Source: Bettongia penicillata ogilbyi (lineage: Eukaryota; Chordata; Mammalia; Diprotodontia; Potoroidae). Taken from it: a stretch of 64,000 nt of DNA. Positions within the stretch are counted from its first letter, which is position 1. Every line of letters begins with the position of its first letter. This document shows positions 1 to 11,354 of this stretch, piece by piece. The stretch spans positions 5,614,180 through 5,678,179 of the forward strand of contig JAJHZJ010000121.1 in assembly GCA_023548195.1 (NCBI GenBank). The letters run 5' to 3'. The notes beneath the pieces were generated by a model. That model had not been told where the DNA came from. It did no database searches and worked only from the letters and a program-made list of their open reading frames with translations. Position numbers and translations under genes: made by a program.

Positions 1-1425
1 GCGGAATCGCAGGTAGCAGCTGCAGTTCCCAGATTTCTAAGCCCACAAATGCCAAAGACAGTTTCAAAGGTCAGTGAGAAAGCTCTTGCACCTGAGTAAG
101 ATGTGTGTGTGTGGTCAGGCCCCAGCCCTGGCCTCAGGGCAGCAGCAGCCACTAGAGCAGCATCATCCACTTGTGAAGTTGTTGGCCTAAAGACCCTGGG
201 GAATCTAGTGGCCAGATCTGGGTCTCAGTCCTGAGAGGCGGTCCTAGGGTAAGGAGTAGCACTGTCTTGATGAGCTGATGGTGGCTGTGGAGAGGGAATT
301 ATACTTGCAATTCCAGGGTAGAAAAGAAAGCTTGCGGTTGCTCATAGACCAGAGTGCCGTTACTTTCTTGGTGAAGAGTTATTTTCTTCCATCTTTTCGG
401 ATGAGGAAGAACAAAGCAGACCATCAGAGGAAGTCATCAAAATCAAGGCTTCTACATCCAACACTTCCAAAAACATGGAATAGTCTCAGGTCTTGGAAGG
501 GCTCAAAAAGGATTTTGAAAATCAGGTAAGAGAGGTGCAGGAAAAAGAGGAATGAGAGAGATGCAAGAAAATCATGAAAAGTAAGTCAATAGCTTGCTAA
601 AGGAGACCCAAAAAATGCTGAAGAAAATAACACCTTTAAAAATAGACTAAACCAAATGGCAAAAGAGGTCCAAAAATCCAATGAGGAGAAGAATGCTTTA
701 AAAAGCAGAATTGATCAAATGAAAAAGGATGTTCAAAAGCTCACTGAAGAAATAGTTCTTTAAAAATTAGAATGGAACAGATGGAAGCTAACACTGTATG
801 AGAAACCAAGAAATTACAAAACAAAACCAAAAGAATGAGAAAATAGAAGACAATGTGAAATATCTCATTGGAAAAACAACTGACTTGGAAAATAGATCCA
901 GGAGAGATCATTTAAAAATTATTAGTCTACATGAAAACCATGATAAAAAAAAGAGTCCAGACATCATCTTTCAAGAAATTATCAAGGAAAGCTGCCCTGA
1001 CATTCTAGAACCAGAGGGTAAAATAGAAATGAAAAGAATTCACTGATCACCTCCTGAAATAGACCCCAAAAGGAAAACTCCTAGGAATATTATAGCCAAA
1101 TTCCAGAGTTCTCAAATCAAGGAGAAAATATTACAAGCAGCCAGAAAGAAACAATTCAAGAATTGTATAAATACAATCAGGATAGCATAGGATTTAGCAG
1201 CTTCTACACTAAGAGACTGAAGGGCTTGGAAGATGATATTCCAGAGGTCAAAGAGATAGGATTAAAACCAAGAATCACCTACCCCGCAAAACTGAATATA
1301 ATACTTCAGATGAAAAAATGGAATTTTAATGAAGTAGAGGACTTGCAAGAATACTTGTTAAACAGACGAGATCTGAATAGACATTTTGGCTTCCAAATAC
1401 AAGAATCAAGAGAAACATGAAAAGG
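1..1425 (+). mobile_element. HAL1-type (half-L1) retrotransposon, copy A, partial
   Basis: This is a sense-strand copy of the ORF2-less L1 family also seen at 5.8, 19, 38 and 60 kb. Bases 1-395 match the reverse complement of the 5' UTR of the copy ending near 22,778, for example around the CACAAATGCCAAAGACAG block near 44. The decayed ORF1 follows. The natural 5' end lies outside the window. The match to the antisense copies stops around 1425, just after the ORF1 stop region, so the roughly 1-kb 3' region and A-tail are missing. That is unusual, because LINE copies normally lose the 5' side. Confidence 0.8.
400..1420 (+). pseudogene. HAL1 ORF1 remnant (L1 ORF1p-like), copy A
   Basis: Broken reading frame for an L1 ORF1-type RNA-binding protein. 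Translated pieces match the intact copy at 39.5-40.6 kb. Residues around 798-1046 give the coiled-coil end and the start of the RRM-like domain (GKTTDLENRSRRDHLKI). Residues from 1163 to 1420 give the C-terminal domain (GLKPRITYPAKLNIIL). The segment containing the start codon is deleted relative to copy C, since 5' UTR sequence near 355 joins ORF1 sequence near 370. Several frameshifts and stops separate the pieces, for example a TGA at 1044-1046. It is non-functional. Confidence 0.8.
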
Positions 1426-4400
1426 TTTTCATCATCTCTCATCTATAGTACTGCAATATTATCCCTGCCTACTTTCTTTCTGTCCTTCAACCCAATATCC
1501 ATATTGTAAATAACATAGAAGGAGAATTCTCGATTTTTTTACATCATAAATGAAAGGTGAATCACAGAGCACCAGGAGGCTCTGATCTGAGGAAATGAAA
1601 AAGGTGGAAAACCTAACTAGAGGAGTAAAGAAAGGAGCAGAAGAGGAAAATCTCAGTATGGGGTGGAAAAGTCAGCAACGATGGATCTGTGTGGAGAAAA
1701 CCAGTCAACAAGAAGGCTTTCATTTCAATTTCCTGGTTGTCTGGCAAAAGCCTGAAACTTATTGGTAGGCAGTTGAATTGCCTTCTAGAACCTTCTATAA
1801 TTTGAGAAGTGAAGACTCTCAGAAGTACCTTTTGCTCTCTGCTGCCCTCTCTAGTTTTGAGAGGGGAAAAATTAAAAGAGAAAGAGGCTCTGAAGCTAAT
1901 TAACTGTTGGTTTAATTACCAGCTTGAGAAAGATTCACACCTACCTCAGTTAAAGCGAATTTCTAGCCAATACAGTAGCAAAATACTCTCTTAGTGTCTT
2001 TTAAAGGCAACCATGAGTTAAAAGAGCTTGTAAATTTTTTACCAGTTTGAGAGTAGATAAAAGAAGCATTTTCCATCAGAAAGCTTTGAGGACCAGAAGG
2101 AGAGAATCTAGAAGAGTCTTCAAATGGTATAAATTTTTCCAAATGGGTCAATAGACAATGAATGAGCTAAGGCCTAGATTCCAAATATGTATTACCCCAA
2201 GAATATGTTTTCCTCACTTATGTATAGCCTGTTGTATTGATTATTAGTATATTTGATTATATTCAGTATCTGAGGTGTTATTATTTATTTTGCCTTATTA
2301 TTAAGTGATTATGCTTTAAAAAAGTTGTCCATTCTCAGCAAGAACCAGTGTCGAGTCCTCGACAGGTCATACTATATAATGGTCTTGTGCTTCGCACCTA
2401 CTAATTTAGCTGTACCACAACTTTCTCTGGTTACAGCATAGTTACATTTCAAGGAACCAAGAGAAATATAACTGTCACTCATTAGTAAACATAGCTATGT
2501 GTTCTCATCATAATTTTCATTTTGAAGAATCACTATTGAAATTCAGGAAAATGGAAAGTATGAAAATTAAAACATAAAAAATGTACTATTTACTACAAGT
2601 CTTTTCATTTGGGAAAGAAATCTATACTTTCTTCTACTTAAAAGCAAGGATTGTATTCTTTCACAAAGGGTTCCTCTTTTCAGTCCATTACATTTGCCAG
2701 CCAGGATTCCTACTGACAGTTAAGAAAGAGATCAGCATTGAAATCTAGAAATTTCTTTCACTGTATCAGCAGTTTTCCCCCCTTTAATGGCAATGCTGGA
2801 GTAGGGATGTAGGTGGGAGGAAATGTAGTACTTAATCCCTAAGAGACTAGGAAAGCGAAATCTATGGTTTGATCTATGATTTTGGGGGGGAGGGGGCAGA
2901 TTGAAAAATCATTCTTATTTGTTACCATTTTTGCCTCGAAATTCACTGTCAAACTGAATGGATAAGCTGAAAATTTGACATTTCATTTTAATGAAATTAA
3001 TATATTGGATTGAGGAATGAATCATTATGTAATTTTGCAGTCAGTAAGTTTCCAAGTAATATGTGCCCTTTTTTGTTTTTTAGATTATTAAAAAATATAT
3101 AAAGAGGATGTTTTCCAAAATTAATTGGACCTTCCTTTGTGACTTTCTTCAAAAATCCTGGATCCTAAGATATAGCTAAAAATTTATGGAAATCTAGTGA
3201 ATAGTTTAAAAATATCCTCAGCTTATCATTTTCTGAGGTAAGGAGGGGGAGTAGTAGGTAATTATTAATTAATCTAATGCATAATAAAATGGGTAGGATG
3301 ACGAGTTTTATTGGCAGTTCTTCTTGGCATTATATTTATATAACTAGTGCTATTTATTGAAGTAAAAAAAAACACGAATGAGTATATTCTGATACTTTTA
3401 ATGGTTTTGTGGTCAATTATTCTTATTCTTTCCATAGGTGCAGAGCCCAATCCTTCCATTCTTTCTCATTGTATATTTTTCTTATCCATATATTTTTGTA
3501 AGTCTCCCACGAAGGATCTACCCAGAATCCTGGCAGCTTTCCTCTGCTTTATTTTTTTAATGTATTCTATCAGTGTCACTGCAATATAAGGCCTTTCCAT
3601 CTACAATCACTCATTCTTGTTTTATAACAAGTCCCACTCTTGTTTTGATCATACATATTCTTTATGATACTATCTATACCTCATTTCATGTGTAAGTCAT
3701 TGGTAATATATGGCCTACTTGTACTCATCAATTTTTTCTCCAGTGCTACATGAGGCAGATGCAGTTTTGATTCTTCAGATATCATGGTGCTCCATGATTT
3801 ATAACTACATAGGACCACTAAAATTATATTGGTTTTAGGAAGATATACATATACAAATATATGTGTGTGTGTATATATATATTTGCATAAATAAAACACG
3901 GTCAGTATGAGAAATTGTTTTGGTTGACTAGGCATATTAGCTACAGAAGTTTTCATTTTTTTAATTTTATTATGTTTTTTCCAATGGAGAGGTAATATAG
4001 GAAGGAGGAAAAAAAATGCTTGTGAATTGAAGAAAACTAAAATTGAATTAATTAAAAATATATACAATGCTTCCACTCAAAAAATAAAGTGTACTATGGT
4101 CATATGACTTGAAAGAAATAAGCTTAGAAATACATATTAGAAAAACAAGATAAGAAAAACATGTGCCATCAAGCCTATGAAATAACTGAATGAGTAGTTA
4201 TAATTAAGCCAGGCTGGAAAGGGAAATGCTTTGGGGCAGGTACCTCTTGGCTCTTCTTTCACTTTCCTCTGCTTAGACCTCAAGTATTTAGAAGCCAGTT
4301 CCTTCCTTATCTTCTAGAAAATGGACATTAATTAGAATGTCTGAAAATTGAATCCAACAAAAATGCCAAAATTTTGCTCAGAGGAAGGAGATATTTAATA

Positions 4401-4803
4401 GAAAGCATTTAGAATTTGGAAAAAGGTAGAAAATATTAATTTCTCAGGAATGGCAATTCTTAGCTTTATTCATCTCACCTCCTGAAAGCTAGTTACTTAT
4501 TATTATATTTATATTATACTAATTGTAATATTCATTGATTTTCATGTACAACTCTTAGCTCAGGGTAAATATAAAAATGTACCAAATGTAACTCCTTATG
4601 TTGAAAATATAATTCTTAGCAGGAATTCTAAAACTATAAGATACTCATTTATGTTGGGAAGGAGAATGACGATGAATTAAAAAATTTATAATTGCCCCAA
4701 GTCAAGAGGTCATATGTGAACTTGAGTTCATGAATACTCCTGAATTACAAGTACAAAGAGAGAGTGAATGAAAGAAAAAGAAATGAAATGATTTCTGCTT
4801 AGT
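1426..4803. other. No gene recognised; unassigned AT-rich sequence
   Basis: Only short open frames occur, none with a recognisable domain. A short TG/TA microsatellite lies near 3862-3882. The stretch 3340-3860 has few stops on either strand but shows no family signature I can name. I cannot tell old decayed repeat from unique sequence here. Confidence 0.5.
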
Positions 4804-5143
<340 letters not shown>

Positions 5144-5639
5144 TGAGTCTCTATTACTTCAATCTATAGCTCCCTGGGAAGTAATTCTGTTTGGCCTAAA
5201 GTCAAAGAAACTCCCAACACATGAATCAATAGACATACATGAATAAGAGCCAGGTGTTGTTTCTGATACTACCAAGGATGGTAGAACTATGGTAGAAGTC
5301 CTTCAAGCATAGCTTAGTATACATCTTGGACAGTTGCTCCAGGTGGCTTGTGAGCTGGCCCCAGTGTTGAACAACATCATGGCCAGAGTAGATAGCAAAG
5401 AGGAAATTACGCAGTGCTTTTAATGATCACAAATACCACACTATTTGTGTGGTATTAATTTAGACATAATTATGAAAGTTTAGTGACTTTTATTACTCTT
5501 CCTCTATGTCATGAATTTTATTTTGATATTGTTTGAGGATATTTATTGCAAAATGTTATCTAATTTCCCCAATAGCAACTAGTTAATGAAAAATAATTAT
5601 AGTCATAAATAAAATGGTCTCTGGCATATTTGATTTTCT
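5144..5639. other. No feature recognised
   Basis: No reading frame of note, no RNA gene and no repeat family that I recognise in this stretch. Confidence 0.5.
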
Positions 5640-5767
5640 TTCTATTTTCACTGCAACCAGGTTATTACTGTGACTACTCACCTAGACAATTTTAATAGTA
5701 TCCTGATAGACCATCTTACTCCCAATTACTTCTCCTTACCAACCTATCATTCACGTAACTACAGATG
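5640..5767 (+). mobile_element. L2-like LINE fragment, interrupted by HAL1-B
   Basis: Pyrimidine-rich text of the L2 type (a 'no-intercalated' series such as CTATTTTCACTGCAACCAG, then ACCAACCTATCATTCACG). It resembles the other L2 fragments at 56.2 and 62.2 kb. It ends where the T-rich tail of the antisense HAL1 begins, so the HAL1 probably landed in it. The fragment is short and diverged. Confidence 0.4.
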
Positions 5768-8380
5768 TTTTTTTAAAAATTAATTTATTTACTTTTAGTT
5801 TTCAATATTCACTTCTACAAGATTTTGATTTCCAAATATTCTCCCCATCTCTCCCCTCCACTCACCCCAAAATATTAGGCAATCCAATTACCCCTTCCCC
5901 CAATCTGTCCTCTCTTCTATCAAACATCTCCCTTCTCTCATCCCCTTTCCCTCTATTTTCTTGTAGGGTAAGATAGATTTCTCTACCCCATTGACTGTAT
6001 ATCTTATTTCTCAGTTGCATGTAAAAACAAATTTTAACATTCTTTTTAAAACTTTGAGTTCCAATTTCTCTCCCTTTCTCCCTCCCCATGCATCCCCACT
6101 AAGAAGGCATGCAATTCAATATAGGTTATAAATGTGTAGTCATGCAAAACATTTCCATATTTGTCATGATGTGAAAGACTAACTACATTTCCCTCCATCC
6201 TGTCCTGCCCCCCATTTATTCTATTTCCTCTTTTGACTCTTTCCCTCCTCAAAAGTATTTATTTCTAATTACCCCTCCTCCCATTTGCCCTCCCTTCTAT
6301 CACTCCCCCACTCCACACTCCACTTATCCCCTTCCTCTGTACTTTCCTGTAGTGTTAGATGGATTTTCATATCAAATTGAGTGTGCATATCCTCTTTAAG
6401 CCAAATCTGATGAGATCTCCCTCTCACATCCCCCCATTTCACCTCCATTGAAAAAGATTTTTCTTGCCTTCTTTATGTGAGAAATAATTTACCCCATTCT
6501 ATTTCTCCCTCTCTGCTTCTCCTCTCTCAGCACTTAATTTTATTTTTTTAGGTATCATGCCTTCATATTCAACTCACCCTGTGCCCTTTGTCTATATGTA
6601 TACAATCTCTCCAAATACACTAATACTGAGAAAAGTTCCAAGAGTTACAAATATTATCTTTCCAAATGGGAATGTAAACAGCTTGACTTTAGTAAGTCCC
6701 TTATAATTTCTCTTCACTGTTTCTCTTTTTATACTTTTCTTGATTCTTGTGTTTGAAAGTCAAATTTTCTATTCAGCTCTGGTCTTTTCATCAAGAGTGT
6801 TTGAACATCTTCTATTTCATTGAATGACCATTTTTTTTCTCCTGAAGTGTTATGCTCAGTTTTTCAGGGTAGGTGATTCTTGGTTTTATTCCTAGCTCTT
6901 GTGATCTCTGGAATATCATATTCCAAGCCCTTATCACTTTATGTAGAAACTGTTAGATCTTGTGTTATCCTAATTGTGTTTCCAAAATACTCAAATGTTT
7001 CTTTCTGGCTGCTTTTGCAGAATTTTCTCCTTGTCCTGGGAGCTCTGGAATTTGGCTACAATATTCCTAGGAGTTTTCCTTTGGGATCACTTTCAGGAGA
7101 TGATTGGTGGATTCTTTCAGTATCTATTTTACCATCTGGTTCTAGAATATCAGGGCAGTTTTCCCTGAAAATTTCTGGAAAGATAATATCTAGGCTCTTT
7201 TTTTTTACCATGACTTTCAGGTAGTCCAATAATTTCTAAGTTGTCTCTACTGGATCTATTTTCCAAGTCAGTTGTTTTTCCAATGAGATAGTTCACATTA
7301 CCATTTTTTCATTCTTCTGGTTGTGTTTTATAATTTCTTGATTTCTCATAAGGTGATTAGCTTTCATCTCCTCCATTCTAATTTTTTAAGAAATTATTTT
7401 CTTCAGTGAGCTTTTGGACCCCCTTTTCCATCTGGCCGCTCTGCTTTTTAAGGAAGTCTTCTCTTCATTGTTTTTTTGGATCTCTTTGCCATTTGGAGTA
7501 CTTTATTTGTGAAATGTTATTTTCTTCAGCATTTTTGGTGTCCTCTTTAGCAAACAGTTGACTTGGTTTTCAAGATTTTCTTACATCACTCTCAGTTCTC
7601 TTCCCATTTTTCCTCTACTTCTCTTACTTGATTTTCAAAATCCTTTTGAGCTCTTCCATGGCCCGAGACCAATTCTTATTTTTCTTGAGGGCTTTGGATG
7701 TAGGAGCTTTGACTTTGCTATCTTTTTCTGTTTGTATATTTTGGTCTTCCTTGTCACCAAAGTAAGATTCTATAGTCTGATTCTTTCTCCAGCTTTTGCT
7801 CATTTTCCTAGCCATCTACTTGACTTTTGAGCTCTTTGTCAAGATAGTTATCTGCTTGTGGTGGGGTCTAGGGGTATACTGTCAGCGGCTTCCCCCCCAC
7901 AATCTGTAGGCCTAGAGCTCCAGAAACAGTTGCTGCCCCTGCTATTACTGTGAATGCTGTGGGCTCCTCCACCCCCTCCACTGCCCTGGGGATGGGGCCA
8001 GACCATTCTACTCTTTCACACAAGTCTGACCATTTTTTTCTACTGACCTTCCAATTTGACCTTGACATTTTGGGGTTGTGAAATCTGGAAACCACTACAG
8101 GTGCCAGATATTCAGTCCCCCTCCCCAGGCTTGCTTAAGTCTTTTCTGCACTTTCATGGCCCATGCTGGACTGTTCTCTGCTCCCATCACAGCATGATAG
8201 CTACTTTCAGTTGAATTTTCAGGCTGTCTTGGGCTGGAGATTTCCTTCTCTTCATCATTCTGTGAGTTCTATAGCATACATAGTTTGATTAGAGTCATTT
8301 TTATGGGTACGTGGCTGGCCTTGGGACGAGGAGAGCTCTAGAAAATCTCTGCTTCTTCTTTGCCATCATGACTCTGCCAC
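5768..8380 (-). mobile_element. HAL1-type retrotransposon, copy B, full length but decayed
   Basis: Antisense element read from about 8380 down to a T-rich (A-tail) end at 5768. The 5' terminus has a degenerate CCAAGATGGCGG-type block (plus strand GCCATCATGACTCTGCC, 8362-8378). The 5' UTR covers about 7816-8380, decayed ORF1 about 6743-7815, and a roughly 1-kb non-coding 3' region 5768-6742. That region is rich in G/purine blocks on the element strand, as in L1 3' UTRs. No ORF2 lies between ORF1 and the tail, which matches copies C, D and E. I could not define a convincing TSD. Confidence 0.85.
6743..7815 (-). pseudogene. HAL1 ORF1 remnant (L1 ORF1p-like), copy B
   Basis: The ATG is retained at 7813-7815. 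The first residues (MARKMSKSWRKNQTIESYF) match the start of the intact ORF1 of copy D, as does the MEELKRILKI stretch that begins the coiled coil. The rest aligns to the coiled coil, RRM-like and C-terminal regions at nucleotide level but is broken by frameshifts and stops. The normal stop is also altered. No function is expected. Confidence 0.8.
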
Positions 8381-8384
8381 TGTT

Positions 8385-8815
8385 TGTTTTTTACACAGAT
8401 TTCGTCATATCTTTCCTGGTATCAAAACATTTTAATGTTGTCATAGACCTCTTTAATAGCCTATGGATCCTTTCTCTGAATAATGATTTTAAATATATAA
8501 AATGAAATACATAAGATTATATAGGGAACCAAGTATAATATGTTGTTGATTCATTTAAGTCATATCCAACTTTCCATGGCCCCATTTTGGGAAAGATTCT
8601 TGACCAAGATACTGGAATAGTTTGTCCTTTCCTTCTGCAGATCAGGAACTGAGGCAAACAGCATTAAGTGACTTGCCCAGAGTTACACAGCTAGTAAATG
8701 TCTATGGGCAAATTTGAACTCCAGACTCTAGGGCCCATGCTCTTTCCACTTCACTGCATATTAAAAAACAAACAAAAAGTTCATGACTTCCTATTTAAGA
8801 AACTCTGCTTTAAGA
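8385..8815 (+). repeat. Unassigned interspersed repeat X, copy 1, split by a SINE
   Basis: Positions 8440-8540 (GGATCCTTTCTCTGAATAAT, then AAATATATAAAATGAAATAC) and 8761-8815 (AAAAAGTTCATGACTTCC, then CTGCTTTAAGAGC) are the two halves of a repeat. The same repeat occurs at 9220-9372 and 25,485-25,665. An antisense SINE sits between the halves. I do not recall the family name with certainty. Confidence 0.55.
8541..8760 (-). mobile_element. Marsupial tRNA-type SINE with RTE-like tail (MAR1-like)
   Basis: Antisense SINE. The tail is at 8541-8580 (TTGTTGATTCATTTAAGTC, then ATCCAACTTTCC), the reverse of the Bov-B/RTE-type GAGTTGGACA tail. The body has the reverse of the CTCAGTTCCTGATCTGC block at 8635-8660, and the head ends near 8760 (CTTTCCACTTCACTGC). 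The extreme 5' head is missing. It interrupts repeat X. Confidence 0.75.
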
Positions 8816-9110
8816 GCTCCCTCTTCCCTAGTGAGTAACATGGAAACTCCTTACTCTGGTTTTCAAAACCTTCTACAACTTGCCCCAACCCTACTTGAAC
8901 AATCTTATCCACTCTATGCAAGATGCACCATTTTTCCTCTCCTATATACCCTGCAGACTTTTATTTTTACTTTTACATTTTTACTCATGCTTTTCCTTAT
9001 AGTTTGATTCCTGCTTGCACCACACTAGCCCCACCCAACTTACGTACTGCTTCCTCATTATCCCTCAGTTAATAAAAACCTTCTGAAATTATTTTCACTT
9101 TGCTTTCACC
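8816..9110 (+). mobile_element. L2-like LINE fragment
   Basis: Pyrimidine-rich text typical of the L2 3' ORF/UTR: ACTCTGGTTTTCAAAACC, TTCTACAACTTGCCCC, then ACTGCTTCCTCATTATCC near 9045. It is moderately diverged, with no long reading frame and no clear end. Confidence 0.5.
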
Positions 9111-9219
9111 TTTTGACATATCATGTATTATTTTGTGTTATGATTATTTGGTTTATGTGATATAATAGTTGAAAGAATATCATAACATCAATATATTTCA
9201 CATTCTTTTGTATCATATG

Positions 9220-9372
9220 TCTTTGGTAGATTACTGAAGCCTATGCATCACTTCTTAGGATGTTTTAAATGCACAGAATAAAATACACAGGATTATACAT
9301 TAATCATATTCAAATATAGTTATAAGGATTAAATTGTAAAAGTTCCTGGTTCCCAGTTTAAGAGCTCCTGAT
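9220..9372 (+). repeat. Unassigned interspersed repeat X, copy 2
   Basis: Shares GAAGCCTATGCATCACTTC, TTTTAAATGCACAGAATAAA and the end CCAGTTTAAGAGCTCCTG with the copies at 8385-8815 and 25,485-25,665. Confidence 0.5.
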
Positions 9373-9374
9373 TT

Positions 9375-9532
9375 ATTAAGATTCGGAAGAGCTAGGTATA
9401 AACCTTAGCTCAACACTCATTACTTTGTTGTTTTACTCTGGACAGCTCCTTTCTCTTCTTCAGCCCTCAGTTTCCTCAAGTGTAAAGTTAAAGGATTGGA
9501 CAAAGTACTTTTCAAGCTTATAAAAATTCTAC
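9375..9532 (+). mobile_element. MIR-class SINE
   Basis: The sense-strand CTCAGTTTCCTCAAGTGTAA motif at 9467-9486 is the MIR core-to-3' block, preceded by a decayed tRNA-like head. Confidence 0.6.
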
Positions 9533-9719
9533 TTTTTTATTAAAAGATTGTGTCCCCATTTTTTAATATAAAACAATCAAGTCAAGTAATTATCTTAGTT
9601 GATCACATTAAATACAATTAAGAATTTATCATTTATTTTATAACAAGATACAATAAAGTAATAATACACGTATTACATTTGCTAACAAAATTCATATTTA
9701 TTGCTTATGAGAATAATTA

Positions 9720-10165
9720 CCTTAGAGTGACACCATGGCAAAGAGTACATAGGGAGCAAGCTTCAGAATAAGGAAAGTCTGGGTTCACATCCTGCTTCTG
9801 ACTCATTCTGATGAGTCAGATATTCTCATCCCCTCACCTTGTCCTATGTGACCTGATCAGGTCATTTATTTTAGCACTGCCACTGAATCTAGATGGCTCT
9901 AGAAGAAAGAATAAGGATGGTGATTTTACACAGCCCTCCCTCACTTAAATCCAATTTACTTGCAAGTCATGACATCTCCTTTCTGATGTCATGGTCCTCT
10001 TTGAGAACTAAGGGGAAAGAGCATTAGATCTCTGAGGTCTTATATTGCAGAGCAGTTGTCAATCTGCTTTTATAGAGGAAGTTTCTACATATTCAGTTCC
10101 CTGTACTAATGTGATCACAGGTCTAATTAAAGATAGTATCATTAATGTAATTTGTGGGGATTTTG
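9720..10165 (+). mobile_element. MIR-related marsupial SINE, split by another SINE
   Basis: The head is at 9720-9829 (GGGTTCACATCCTGCTTCTG at 9781-9800). The 3' body is at 10,019-10,165 (TATTGCAGAGCAGTTG, then CTAATGTGATCACAGGTC). The same 3' body occurs at 37,265-37,665. The two halves are separated by a second SINE. Confidence 0.6.
9830..10018 (+). mobile_element. SINE with 'CACAGCCCTCCCTCAC' body, copy 1
   Basis: Inner SINE with the blocks CACAGCCCTCCCTCACTT (9938-9955), GCAAGTCATGACATC and TGATGTCATGGTCCTC. It ends in GAGAACTAAGGG. The same series is at 33,370-33,593. It appears inserted in an older MIR-related SINE. Confidence 0.7.
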
Positions 10166-10534
10166 GGGGTGAGTACACAAAGTTTCTTAAAATGTAAGTG
10201 TCTTTACTTATTTTTCAACAACTAATGAATATAGAAATTTTATCTTTATAATTGTTACAGAAGAAAAAACTCATTTCGCACAAATAAGCTGTTCTCTATG
10301 GCAGCAAAATGTATAATTCTTTCTTTGATAAACAAAACCTTCAGTTTTACATAGTCAAACACAAGAATTTTTAGCTTCAAATTTTTCTTTCAATATTCTA
10401 TCACAGATCTGTCAACTATTCTTGCTCAACTGAATTAGGACTAAATGTACATATTTATCCCATATTTATTCTAATTAAATTTCTTTTACTCACTCTTTTA
10501 TCTGCATATACTTACACATGTACATTGTCTGTAC

Positions 10535-10797
10535 AGGGCAGCTAGGTGGTATGATAGATAGAGTGACGGGTCTGGAGTCAGAAAGACTCTTTCTGGGTTC
10601 CAATCTGACTTCAGCCACTTACTTGCTGCATGACTTTGGGAAAGTTACTTAACCCTGCTTGCCTCAGTTTCCTCATATGATCTATAAAATGAGCTGAAGA
10701 AGGAAATGGCAAACCACTCCAGGATTTTTGCCCAGAAAATTCAAAATGGAGTCACCAAGAGTCAGATAACTAAAAAACTGAATAACAAAATGTGTAT
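10535..10797 (+). mobile_element. Marsupial tRNA-type SINE with RTE-like tail (MAR1-like), full length
   Basis: Starts AGGGCAGCTAGGTGGTATGA and continues with GTCTGGAGTCAGAAAGAC, CTTGCCTCAGTTTCCTCA and GGCAAACCACTCCAGGA. It ends with the RTE/Bov-B-like tail CCAAGAGTCAGATAACTAAA, then AATAACAAAA. It is nearly full length (about 260 bp). No TSD is clear. Confidence 0.85.
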
Positions 10798-11354
10798 CTA
10801 CATCATGCACACCCATATATATGCATTCATATATTCACAAATGTATGTATATATTTAAATCCAATGCAACTATGCTATTTCCTATTACAAATAATGATTT
10901 CTCAAAAGCAGAGTTATCATTAAACTTTTTCATTTAATTAAGGCTTCTTAGGTGTAGATAACTTTTTGAAGAAAAATATCCCAGTATTTCACAAGATGAT
11001 TAAAAAGATCTTAACATAAGTAAAATTAAGAATGTGAGAGTTAGGTGAAAAATACGTTAGGCAGAATTTTGCTAGTCATATAAAAATTCAAGGTGTTATA
11101 TGAAGCTTTAACTGCTGGAATTGGCATGTTAATCATTTCCTTACCCTACCTCCTCATAAAAGCATCTGTATATAAGGCAGTAAAATAGTCTTTGAATAAG
11201 GAGTAGAGGAAAAGGTATGGATTGTATCATGAATTTATGAGTGCCTATGAATTTATGGGTCCTTGGAATATTGAAATGTAGTATGAAATATAGCATGAAA
11301 AAGCTAGTAATATCCATAGCATTTAAAAGGGGACAACCACATTATTTTTGTCAG
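10798..11354. other. No gene recognised
   Basis: AT-rich sequence with no domain-bearing frame and no repeat family recognised. Confidence 0.45.

Noticed and set aside
2350..2363. GTCGAG-TC-CTCGAC hairpin string
   Set aside because: Six-base stem with a two-base loop and no context; expected by chance in 64 kb.
3681..4076. 131-residue minus-strand frame
   Set aside because: No domain, crosses a TG/TA microsatellite, composition is that of random AT-rich DNA, and there are no splice or promoter signs that I can support.
10535..10620. tRNA-like A/B-box head suggesting a tRNA gene
   Set aside because: It is the head of a SINE, continuing into the SINE body and RTE-like tail; no cloverleaf with a sensible anticodon arm is supported.
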